NCBI GenBank assembly: GCA_014728685.1
Contig: WJLG01000011.1
Location: 1 to 5,302, forward strand
Direction of reading: 5' to 3'
Length of the DNA stretch: 5,302 nucleotides
Source of the DNA: Candidatus Falkowiibacteriota bacterium
GTDB lineage: Bacteria; Patescibacteriota; Patescibacteriia; Patescibacteriales; WJLG01
The position numbers and the translations under genes were made by a program. Below, piece after piece: positions 1-5,152 of the stretch (within the stretch, counting starts at the first letter, position 1; the number at the start of each line of letters is the position of its first letter). The notes below the pieces were generated by a model. The model saw only the letters and a list, made by a program, of their open reading frames with translations. It had not been told where the DNA came from and made no database searches.

Positions 1-20
1 AAATTAAATTAGAAAACTTT

Positions 21-1307
21 ATGAAAAAAGTCATTGTTTTCTCACTTCTTTTGGCGGCTCTAGCTTCTTTTGCTTTGATCTCGCCGACTGAAAGTAAAAG
101 AAAAGCCTATTATTCAGGCGACGCCGTTTCTTATAATGGCAAGATCTATATTTCCACAACCAACACCGGCAGCTTTGAGCTATTGGCCGTTGAAAATGGA
201 GATATATTCAAAAAGACCACTATCAGTTCTCTTGATCGTGAATCAAAAGAGTTCTACGATTCTGAGTTATTCGCAGAAAATGGAAGGCTGTATGCCCATA
301 TCGTTAATGGCCGCTACCTTTATAAATACGACCTGAGCGATCCTATGATCCCTGAGCTAATTGTGAAGGTTAAAGACAATTCTTGGGATTGGTTCTTAAG
401 GATCAAGAGAGTTGACGGCAAATTGGCCACCGTAGGAAGTAAGCAATTGAAGATCTGGAATGATGATTATCAGGTCATAAATTCTTTTGATGTTTCCGAT
501 GGAGATCTTAAGAATTCTTCCAATCCGGAAAATATTTCGTTTTCCAGCAAGGGTGATTTTATGATCAGCGGAAAAAAAGATAAAGTTTATATCTATAATG
601 CATCAACAAGACAGAAAGTTACCGAGGTTGCCATTTCTGCCGAATCTAACAAAAGGAATATCGTGAACGACGGAGAAAGAAGTCTGATCTACGTTGTTGA
701 TGATGAATCATTGAAGGCTATAGATTTTGGCGGAAATATCGTTGATGAATTCGAACATACTTCTCATGTCGGCTACAATGTCGTTGAGTCTGCTGATAAG
801 AATTATCTATACTTTTCCGACGGTATTGGCGTTGTAAAAGTTGAAAAAGATGGTCTAAAACCCGTAGATTGGCAATGGACCATGAACATAGCTTCTGCCG
901 GTTCTTGGGCTATGGGTATTGAAAGCGTTTTTAATGCCGGAGAAGAGTATTTGGTCGTTTTCAATGGTTCTAATATCTTGGTGTTGGATTCCAATATGAA
1001 CAGTATCAATTATTACGAGTCTATAGTGGAAGATGAAAGACCAATGGAAGCCCTTTCTTTAGGTGTGGACAAGACCAGGACTGCTCGCGGAAACCAGGTT
1101 TCCTTAAGAGGGCAAGGTTTTGGACTAAGTGAAGAACTTGTCATTAAAGTAGGCAAGTATACAGTAGCTAAGACCGAAACTGACAATTATGGAAGATTTG
1201 TTAAGATTATTGATATTCCGGTCAAGCTTGAAACCGGAAAAACTGATATTAAGGTTGTTGGTTCTGAAAGTGGGTTCACTTATAGCATTGGCTTCGAGGT
1301 CGAATAA
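21..1307 (+). CDS. Secreted beta-propeller-like protein with C-terminal Ig/IPT-like domain
   Basis: Function not recognised. The 428-residue protein starts with a Sec-type signal peptide: MKK, a hydrophobic run to about residue 21, then a polar SPTESKRK stretch. No lipobox Cys is present, so it is probably released or held at the envelope by other means. Residues about 30-340 alternate short beta-strand units with recurring patterns such as NGKIYIS, NGRLYAH, DKVYIYN and KNYLYFSDG, typical of propeller blades, though blade number cannot be fixed by eye. From about residue 345 to the end the pattern changes to an Ig/IPT-like domain (RGNQVSLRGQGFG, then VAKTETDNYGRF, IPVKLETG, IKVVG), common at the C-end of bacterial surface proteins. 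The start is chosen for the signal peptide; the 20 upstream bases are AT-rich without a Shine-Dalgarno sequence. The stop is TAA. The promoter lies outside the window. Its place before a glycosyltransferase suggests a surface or exopolysaccharide role, by inference only. Confidence 0.85.
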   Translation: MKKVIVFSLLLAALASFALISPTESKRKAYYSGDAVSYNGKIYISTTNTGSFELLAVENGDIFKKTTISSLDRESKEFYDSELFAENGRLYAHIVNGRYLYKYDLSDPMIPELIVKVKDNSWDWFLRIKRVDGKLATVGSKQLKIWNDDYQVINSFDVSDGDLKNSSNPENISFSSKGDFMISGKKDKVYIYNASTRQKVTEVAISAESNKRNIVNDGERSLIYVVDDESLKAIDFGGNIVDEFEHTSHVGYNVVESADKNYLYFSDGIGVVKVEKDGLKPVDWQWTMNIASAGSWAMGIESVFNAGEEYLVVFNGSNILVLDSNMNSINYYESIVEDERPMEALSLGVDKTRTARGNQVSLRGQGFGLSEELVIKVGKYTVAKTETDNYGRFVKIIDIPVKLETGKTDIKVVGSESGFTYSIGFEVE

Positions 1308-1332
1308 ATTCATTATTTATATATCTTATATC

Positions 1333-1388
1333 GATTGGCATTAATAAAGGCCTCCTTTCCACAAGGAGGGAGGTCCTTTAAGCCAATC
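1333..1388 (+). other. Long stem-loop in the spacer after the propeller gene
   Basis: Outer arms GATTGGC (1333-1339) and GCCAATC (1382-1388) pair over 7 bp. Inside, AAAGG (1346-1350) pairs with CCTTT (1375-1379). At the tip CCTCCTT (1351-1357) pairs with AAGGAGG (1363-1369) around TCCAC. GAGGT (1370-1374) is left as a bulge on the 3' side. It follows the upstream stop by 25 bases, so it could end or protect that transcript, but no T-tract follows and it is not a classical intrinsic terminator. The tip holds an SD-like AAGGAGG that is paired with its own complement and has no start codon behind it. Confidence 0.6.
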
Positions 1389-1408
1389 TGAATTTTAACC
1401 TTTACATA

Positions 1409-1437
1409 TTGACATATTTTTAAAAATGTGTTAATAT
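1409..1437 (+). promoter_or_regulatory. Sigma-70-type promoter for the glycosyltransferase
   Basis: A perfect TTGACA (1409-1414) lies 17 bases from TAATAT (1432-1437). The -10 is preceded by TG one base away (1429-1430), the extended -10 arrangement. The expected start of transcription is near 1444, giving a leader of only about 23 bases. It separates the glycosyltransferase from the propeller gene, so the two need not be co-transcribed. Confidence 0.65.
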
Positions 1438-1444
1438 ATAAAGA

Positions 1445-1462
1445 TTAGAATTTCAATTCTAA
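1445..1462 (+). other. 7-bp hairpin at the expected 5' end of the glycosyltransferase mRNA
   Basis: TTAGAAT (1445-1451) and ATTCTAA (1456-1462) pair perfectly around TTCA. The hairpin starts at about the predicted transcription start and ends 4 bases before the ATG, leaving no room for a Shine-Dalgarno sequence. It could protect the 5' end or limit ribosome access. It is purely AT-rich apart from one G-C pair, so it is only moderately stable. Confidence 0.45.
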
Positions 1463-1466
1463 ATTT

Positions 1467-2639
1467 ATGAAAATAGCTATAATCGGACAAAAAGGAATTC
1501 CGGCTAAGTCCGGAGGAGTCGAAAGGCATGTGGAAGAACTATCCACACGCTTGGTTAAGGCTGGCCATGAGGTTTTCGTCTATGCTCGTCCGAACTATAC
1601 TAATAAAGATTTAAAGGAATATAAAGGAGTAAAGCTTATAAGCTTGCCTTCGATCACCACCAAGCATCTGGATGCTATCAGTCATACCTTTAGGGCTTGT
1701 CTGGATGTGGCCAGAAGAAATGTGGATGTCATTCATTTCCATTCGATCGGTCCGTCTTCATTGCTTTGGCTGGTAAAGATCCTAAGGCCTCATACTCCGG
1801 TAATAGCAACCTTTCATTGTCAGGACTATAAGCATCAGAAATGGGGAGTATTGGCTAGATTGTGTTTAAGAATAGGCGAGATGATCGCTTGCAAACTGGC
1901 TGATAAAACCATTACTGTTTCCAGAAATTTGAGAAATTATGCCATTAGAAAATATAATAGCTCAGCTATTTATGTGCCGAACGGAGTTCCCGCTCAGGAA
2001 ATCAAAGAGATAGAGAAGATAAAATATATGGGACTCAAAAAGGACGGTTACATATTGGCCGTATCCAGATTGATCAGGCATAAAGGCCTTCAGTATTTGG
2101 TAAAAGCTTACAACCAGTTGAAAACCGATAAGAAGTTAGTGATCGTTGGCGACAGCGCTTATACCGGTGATTTTGTCAAAGAGCTCAAAGCTCTGGCCGG
2201 GGATAACCCCAATATCATCTTTGCCGGCAATCAGTCCGGCAGGAACTTAGAAGAACTTTTTTCCAATGCTTATATATTCGTTCAGCCTTCGGAAAGTGAA
2301 GGTTTGTCCATAGCCCTTTTAGAAGCTATGGCTTACGCCAAAGCCACCTTGGTTTCCGATATTCCGGAAAATCTGGAAGTTATCGGCCCGACCGGCTTTA
2401 CCTTCAGAAACAAGAATCATAAGGACTTGGCCAATAGATTGAATACTTTACTTAGAAATCCGGAGATAGTTGAGAAAATGGGCGCTTTGGAAAAGACCAG
2501 GGTTGAAAAGGAGTATAGTTGGGAGATGATAGTTGACAAGATTCAAAAAGTGTATAATAATGCTTTGTTGAACAAGATATCGGGAAAAAGAAGTTTTAAG
2601 CTGAAAATGGCCAACAAATTCTTAAATATGTTTTTCTAA
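1467..2639 (+). CDS. Glycosyltransferase family 4 (GT-B fold)
   Basis: Predicted to move a sugar from an activated nucleotide donor onto a lipid-linked or polysaccharide acceptor on the cytoplasmic face of the membrane; donor and acceptor cannot be named. The 390 residues are of normal length. The N-terminal half has the glycine-rich MKIAIIGQKGIPAKSGGVER motif followed by DVIHFHSIGP, as in the Rossmann domain of rhamnosyl-type GT4 enzymes. The donor half begins near residue 190 with ILAVSRLIRHKGL, then LVIVGDS, and carries the family E-x7-E motif at E278 and E286 (SEGLSIALLEAM). The C-terminus (WEMIVDKIQKVYNNALL) is the usual closing helix, followed by a basic, partly hydrophobic tail (KLKMANKFLNMFF) that could touch the membrane. 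There is no Shine-Dalgarno before ATG; the start is fixed by the MKIAIIGQKGIP motif. The 3' end resembles the remnant at 4087-4170 and holds a promoter-like sequence. Confidence 0.93.
   Translation: MKIAIIGQKGIPAKSGGVERHVEELSTRLVKAGHEVFVYARPNYTNKDLKEYKGVKLISLPSITTKHLDAISHTFRACLDVARRNVDVIHFHSIGPSSLLWLVKILRPHTPVIATFHCQDYKHQKWGVLARLCLRIGEMIACKLADKTITVSRNLRNYAIRKYNSSAIYVPNGVPAQEIKEIEKIKYMGLKKDGYILAVSRLIRHKGLQYLVKAYNQLKTDKKLVIVGDSAYTGDFVKELKALAGDNPNIIFAGNQSGRNLEELFSNAYIFVQPSESEGLSIALLEAMAYAKATLVSDIPENLEVIGPTGFTFRNKNHKDLANRLNTLLRNPEIVEKMGALEKTRVEKEYSWEMIVDKIQKVYNNALLNKISGKRSFKLKMANKFLNMFF
2533..2561 (+). promoter_or_regulatory. Candidate promoter inside the 3' end of the glycosyltransferase gene
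   Basis: TTGACA (2533-2538) is followed by TATAATAAT (2553-2561). The best hexamer, TATAAT (2553-2558), sits at a short 14-base spacing; AATAAT (2556-2561) sits at the ideal 17. The same bases encode VDKIQKVYNN, so they may be only coding sequence. The argument for a promoter is that the same signal with the same spacings recurs at 4103-4131, before the second lipoprotein-like gene, where the protein is no longer made. It would drive transcription through the leader at 2640-2816. Confidence 0.4.
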
Positions 2640-2671
2640 ATATTTCATATTCCCTTGACCTTCAAGGGGGT

Positions 2672-2710
2672 ATGGACCTGATAAATATCTAAGATGCTTA
2701 TCAGATCCAT
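2672..2710 (+). ncRNA. Leader stem-loop A (C.A-mismatch hairpin)
   Basis: From outside in: ATGGA (2672-2676) with TCCAT (2706-2710), 5 bp; a C.A mismatch (2677/2705); CTGATAA (2678-2684) with TTATCAG (2698-2704), 7 bp; an A.C mismatch (2685/2697); TATC (2686-2689) with GATG (2693-2696), 4 bp with one G-T; loop TAA. It has the same order and register as hairpins B and C, though its stem sequence differs. Whether it acts as RNA or DNA is unknown. Confidence 0.5.
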
Positions 2711-2721
2711 GCTCATAAGGA

Positions 2722-2763
2722 TTTGACTCCAATCCTGTCCAAAAGGGCAAGATTGGGATCGAA
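2722..2763 (+). ncRNA. Leader stem-loop B, conserved before both lipoprotein-like genes
   Basis: From outside in: TTTGA (2722-2726) with TCGAA (2759-2763), 5 bp with one T-G; C.A mismatch (2727/2758); TCCAATC (2728-2734) with GATTGGG (2751-2757), 7 bp; C.A mismatch (2735/2750); TGTCC (2736-2740) with GGGCA (2745-2749), 5 bp; loop AAAA. The block 2721-2763 aligns without gaps to 4174-4216 with 34 of 43 bases identical. Several differences keep pairing: G2737-C2748 becomes A4190-T4201, T2738-G2747 becomes T4191-A4200, T2728-G2757 becomes C4181-G4210 and A2731-T2754 becomes G4184-T4207. That favours selection on the fold. Confidence 0.6.
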
Positions 2764-2805
2764 ATCCCGAAAAAGCAGAAGTGTGTACTTTTTTAACTAA
2801 ACAAA

Positions 2806-2811
2806 AGGAGG
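2806..2811 (+). promoter_or_regulatory. Strong Shine-Dalgarno site of lipoprotein-like gene 1
   Basis: Perfect AGGAGG, five bases before the ATG at 2817. It decides the start against an upstream in-frame GTG at 2781, which has no such site and would put 12 polar residues before the signal peptide. Its last GG can pair into a small hairpin (2810-2825) that places the ATG in the loop. Confidence 0.85.
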
Positions 2812-2816
2812 TTCCC

Positions 2817-4022
2817 ATGAGGACCACAAAATGTTTTGTCGGTATATTGTTCGCGGCCATGACCGTGACCGTGATGTTCGCGGTCGGTTGTTCGCAGGGC
2901 CCCATGGAAGTGACGGAAACCTCGCTTCCCAACGGAGATCTTGACGGCGCTTTCGTAGCCGCTCTCGGCGTGCCGTCGGGCAATGCCGATGTTCAAACGG
3001 TCGGTGATTCCGGCCGCGTCGATGTCGAAGAGGGAGTTATCCTGATTCGAACAGTTGACAATCGGAGCCAAGATATTGTTGATTCCGACACGGTTAGTCG
3101 GATCAATTATTGGCTTGACGGGGAACTGCTGGCCAGTAATGGCAAGCAGGTTCTCATGGACGCCGTTCTCGGTGAGCACACGGTGCGCATCGAGATCACG
3201 ACGTCATCCGCGTACTCCATCTCATTCATCCTCGTCGTCGGCGAGGGTGCGCCGCAATCCGGGTTGGATTACATCGATACTGCCTGGGTTGATGGAGACA
3301 ATATCAAAGTCTCCATCAAATATTCGATTGCATATGCGCCGGAAGACAGCGATGGCAATCCGGACCCCAATCTGATCAAAAACCCGCAGGTCGTAACTTG
3401 GCCTGATGGGAAAGAGCAAACCAGGCCGATGACTCAGCCCAACGCCGTTGACGGCTACTTGGGTGATGTTATCCCTTTGCCAGAGGGAGCCTTGACCAGG
3501 TTTTCCTTGGTCATGGATGAGCCGGCTAACATTTGGATTTATCCGTCAATGGCGGAAAAGTCCAAGATGTGGCACTCCGTATCCGCCCTGGCGCTCAGGC
3601 CCAAGGTAGTAAGCGGAGTGATCATTGTCCTAAATAAGGACAATGATACGCTTTATCGGTCAGACGGTGAGGTCGTCGAGCCTCCGGTGGAAGATACTTT
3701 GCCCCCGGGTGAAGTCGGCGACTCGATCTCGATGGTAGAGGTGGATGACTCCATCCACATCTATTATTCAACTGATCAGGATTCATTGCGGATCCGGATC
3801 AAAGAAGCGTCGGTGATCGTCGCGACGAAGAAGGCCGAAGCTGTAAACGGCTGGGCCGAATTCGTTTTCGCTCCAGAGCAGGGTGATGATCCGCTTTATA
3901 TTCTCCTCGACGACGAGGAGCGGATGAAGCGGTGCAGATGGTGGTCGGAGAACGATGGTGCTCTTAAGTACCAATTCATTTTTTCCGGCTTCCAGAAGCG
4001 AAGAGTCCCTATCTATCCCTGA
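2817..4022 (+). CDS. Predicted lipoprotein of unknown function, long paralogue
   Basis: The 401-residue protein has a signal peptide (MRTTKC then a hydrophobic stretch) ending in the lipobox AVGC, with C25 as the predicted lipidated residue; S26 at the next position does not signal inner-membrane retention in Gram-negatives. Residues about 30-149 form a beta-rich segment (for example VLGEHTVRIEITTSS) absent from the paralogue at 4266-5123. From L150 (LDYIDTAW) the two proteins align to the end; over the last shared 93 residues (GDSISMV to GFQ) 66 are identical without gaps, including RMKRCR and GWAEFVFA. A proline-rich, acidic linker (EPPVEDTLPPGE) separates the two conserved parts. An extra tail, KRRVPIYP, follows GFQ. 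I recognise no family or catalytic motif; an exposed binding or structural role is only a guess. Some 60-base lines of the gene reach 62-65% GC, far above the genes before it, suggesting transfer or a different expression class. Confidence 0.85.
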   Translation: MRTTKCFVGILFAAMTVTVMFAVGCSQGPMEVTETSLPNGDLDGAFVAALGVPSGNADVQTVGDSGRVDVEEGVILIRTVDNRSQDIVDSDTVSRINYWLDGELLASNGKQVLMDAVLGEHTVRIEITTSSAYSISFILVVGEGAPQSGLDYIDTAWVDGDNIKVSIKYSIAYAPEDSDGNPDPNLIKNPQVVTWPDGKEQTRPMTQPNAVDGYLGDVIPLPEGALTRFSLVMDEPANIWIYPSMAEKSKMWHSVSALALRPKVVSGVIIVLNKDNDTLYRSDGEVVEPPVEDTLPPGEVGDSISMVEVDDSIHIYYSTDQDSLRIRIKEASVIVATKKAEAVNGWAEFVFAPEQGDDPLYILLDDEERMKRCRWWSENDGALKYQFIFSGFQKRRVPIYP

Positions 4023-4036
4023 GTAGATAGCTCTTC
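4000..4036 (+). other. Stem-loop across the stop codon of lipoprotein-like gene 1
   Basis: GAAGAG (4000-4005) pairs with CTCTTC (4031-4036), and TATCTA (4010-4015) with TAGATA (4024-4029); the TGA stop (4020-4022) is in the loop. The side bulges are TCCC on the left and one G on the right. It stands 8 bases before the intrinsic terminator. The second module has no equivalent. Confidence 0.5.
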
Positions 4037-4044
4037 TCTTCTTA

Positions 4045-4084
4045 CCCCTTGGTAACCAAAAGGTTGCCAAGGGGTTCTTTTTTT
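4045..4084 (+). terminator. Intrinsic terminator of module 1
   Basis: A 13-bp stem (CCCCTTGGTAACC, 4045-4057, with GGTTGCCAAGGGG, 4062-4074, one T-G pair) closes on AAAA and is followed by TTC and seven T. It begins 22 bases after the stop. The 3' arm and T-tract (4063-4084) are identical over 22 bases to 5173-5194. Confidence 0.95.
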
Positions 4085-4102
4085 GTGAATTGAAAAATAT
4101 GG

Positions 4103-4131
4103 TTGACAAGGTAGAAAAAATATATAATAAT
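4103..4131 (+). promoter_or_regulatory. Candidate promoter of lipoprotein-like gene 2
   Basis: Perfect TTGACA (4103-4108) followed by TATAATAAT (4123-4131). TATAAT is at 14 bases, AATAAT at 17. It lies just after the module 1 terminator, so gene 2 needs its own start. A start near 4136-4138 would give a leader of about 130 bases, beginning almost exactly at the first leader hairpin (4140-4164). Confidence 0.6.
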
Positions 4132-4139
4132 GTCTTGTT

Positions 4140-4164
4140 AAGGGATTTTTTAATAAAAATCCTT
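4140..4164 (+). other. First leader hairpin of lipoprotein-like gene 2
   Basis: AAGG (4140-4143) pairs with CCTT (4161-4164), then G4144 bulges, and ATTTTT (4145-4150) pairs with AAAAAT (4155-4160) around TAAT. It lies at the expected 5' end of the transcript, two bases before hairpin C. It lacks the mismatch pattern of hairpins A-C. Confidence 0.5.
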
Positions 4165-4166
4165 GC

Positions 4167-4224
4167 TTGAGAAATTTGACCCCGATCGTATCCGAATAGA
4201 TAAGATTGGGATCGAATTTTTCAA
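4167..4224 (+). ncRNA. Leader stem-loop C, extended version of the conserved hairpin
   Basis: From outside in: 13 bp (TTGAGAAATTTGA, 4167-4179, with 4212-4224, two G-T pairs); C.A mismatch (4180/4211); CCCGATC (4181-4187) with GATTGGG (4204-4210), 7 bp with one G-T; G.A mismatch (4188/4203); TATC (4189-4192) with GATA (4199-4202); 6-base loop. The core matches hairpin B in order, register and most bases. The outer stem is 8 bp longer than in B. It ends 30 bases before the Shine-Dalgarno site. As RNA it would be stable and lie wholly in the leader. Confidence 0.65.
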
Positions 4225-4254
4225 AAAAAACGTTCTTTTAATAATTTTTTCGAG

Positions 4255-4260
4255 AGGAGG
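4255..4260 (+). promoter_or_regulatory. Strong Shine-Dalgarno site of lipoprotein-like gene 2
   Basis: Perfect AGGAGG five bases before the ATG at 4266, the same spacing as in module 1. GGTCC (4259-4263) can pair with GGACC (4270-4274), placing the ATG in a 6-base loop and overlapping the end of this site. Confidence 0.85.
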
Positions 4261-4265
4261 TCCTT

Positions 4266-5123
4266 ATGCGGACCAAATTTACATTTGTCTTTTGTGTTTT
4301 TTTGGTGGTGTTCATGGTGATGCTCGCGGCAAGATGTTCACAGGGTCCGTTAGAGGCTGATAAGGCCGTGAATCTCGATGCTTTGGATTACATCGATTCG
4401 GCTTGGATGAAGGGCGATGATTCTGTGGTAATTATTATCAGATATTCGGTCTCCTATGCTCCGCACGATAGAGAGGGGCGGCCTGATCAAAACCTGATAA
4501 AAGATCCCTCTATAATTGGCGGGGGTCGTGGATGGGAGCGAGGGGACGAGCGCCGATTGATTCAGCCGACACCGGTCAATGGCTACATGAAGGACGTGAT
4601 GACGTTCGCTTTGAACCATTTGACCGTGTTCTCATTAGTGCTTGATGCTAATGCATGGATATGGGTTTATCCAGATATGGCGGAGAAGTCCGACATGCGG
4701 TATTCAACAGATAATAGCCTTTTTGGTCTTAGGCCAAAAATGATAGATAATAGCATTGTCATTCTTAACGATGATTATGATACGCTCTATCGGTCAGGCG
4801 AGCTTGATGGATTTTTGGGAATGGATATTTCGGGAAAAACCGGCGACTCGATTTCGATGGTAAGCGTGGGTGACTCCATCCACATTTACTACTCAACGAT
4901 CGAAGATTATTTACGGATCCGGATCCTTAAGAATTCTGTCGTTGTCGCGACGAAAAGGGCCAGAGCCGTAAAAGGCTGGGCTGAATTCGTTTTTGCTCGA
5001 GAAAGGGGAAATGATCCGATATTCATCCTGCTTGATGACAAAGAGCGCATGAAACGGTGTCGATTTTGGTCAGATGAATATCAGTGTTTAATGTATCAAT
5101 TCATCTCGGCAGGTTTTCAGTAA
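4266..5123 (+). CDS. Predicted secreted or lipoprotein-like protein, short paralogue
   Basis: The 285-residue protein is a paralogue of the product of 2817-4022. The N-terminus MRTK plus a long hydrophobic stretch ends in LAARC (C24) followed by SQGP, exactly as after C25 of the paralogue (CSQGP). The residue before Cys is Arg, where signal peptidase II normally needs Gly, Ala or Ser, so lipidation is doubtful; it may stay membrane-anchored. The match resumes at L40 (LDYIDSAW), so about 110 residues of the long form are missing without breaking the frame. Shared blocks include NLIK, MAEKS, LRPK, DTLYRS, DSIHIYYST and the RMKRCR segment. It ends at GFQ, with TAA replacing the first codon of the paralogue's tail. 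GC is uneven: one line (4501-4560) is 60%, another (4741-4800) 38%. The intact frame argues that it is a working gene. Function unknown. Confidence 0.82.
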   Translation: MRTKFTFVFCVFLVVFMVMLAARCSQGPLEADKAVNLDALDYIDSAWMKGDDSVVIIIRYSVSYAPHDREGRPDQNLIKDPSIIGGGRGWERGDERRLIQPTPVNGYMKDVMTFALNHLTVFSLVLDANAWIWVYPDMAEKSDMRYSTDNSLFGLRPKMIDNSIVILNDDYDTLYRSGELDGFLGMDISGKTGDSISMVSVGDSIHIYYSTIEDYLRIRILKNSVVVATKRARAVKGWAEFVFARERGNDPIFILLDDKERMKRCRFWSDEYQCLMYQFISAGFQ

Positions 5124-5152
5124 CCTTTGCAAATTGAGTAGAGCCTCCAGTG

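Larger units (their letters stand above)
2640..2816 (+). promoter_or_regulatory. Structured leader of lipoprotein-like gene 1
   Basis: The 177 bases between the glycosyltransferase stop and the ATG hold three successive stem-loops and no other gene. The first, CCCTTGA (2652-2658) with TCAAGGG (2662-2668), has a 3-base loop and no T-tract, so it is a doubtful terminator. The second and third (2672-2710, 2722-2763) share one architecture and are listed separately. An exclusive alternative fold is visible: AGGATT (2718-2723) with AATCCT (2731-2736), and GGGAT (2755-2759) with ATCCC (2764-2768), both of which would break the third hairpin. A weak -35-like TTGACC (2655-2660) has no convincing -10. 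Confidence 0.55.
4087..4170 (+). pseudogene. Remnant of a glycosyltransferase C-terminus
   Basis: In the frame of 4102-4104 this reads ELKNMVDKVEKIYNNVLLRD and continues to a TGA at 4168-4170, with no start codon or upstream body: the frame runs straight back into the terminator. VDKVEKIYNNVLL matches VDKIQKVYNNALL at the end of the GT4 enzyme (2532-2570) in 9 of 13 residues, the other four being conservative, and in 31 of 39 bases. It is best explained as the end of a glycosyltransferase gene carried along when the lipoprotein module was duplicated, the body having been lost. Descent from a separate GT4 gene is possible because this closing helix is widespread in the family. The retained bases coincide with a promoter signal, which may be why they survive. 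Confidence 0.7.

Noticed and set aside
2711..2775. tRNA-like elements (a 6-bp stem with 7-base loop and a T-arm-like GGGATCGAAATCCC).
   Set aside because: The loop lacks the T before an anticodon, the T-arm-like part forms a 5-bp stem with a 4-base loop rather than 7, and no acceptor stem or D-arm is present.
2781..2816. Upstream GTG start adding 12 residues to lipoprotein-like gene 1.
   Set aside because: No Shine-Dalgarno site there; the ATG at 2817 has AGGAGG at five bases, and the paralogue begins at the same MRT.
2645..2983. Minus-strand frame of 112 codons over the leader and the start of lipoprotein-like gene 1.
   Set aside because: It is antisense to a gene with signal peptide, lipobox and a strong Shine-Dalgarno site, and its own product shows no family features.
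2722..4224. Integron attC sites, given one gene per hairpin.
   Set aside because: No GTTRRRY or RYYYAAC boxes, the hairpins precede rather than follow the genes, and no integrase is seen.
4163..4360. Plus-strand 65-codon frame over the second leader.
   Set aside because: It runs through hairpin C and overlaps the real gene in another frame; no ribosome site or homology is seen.
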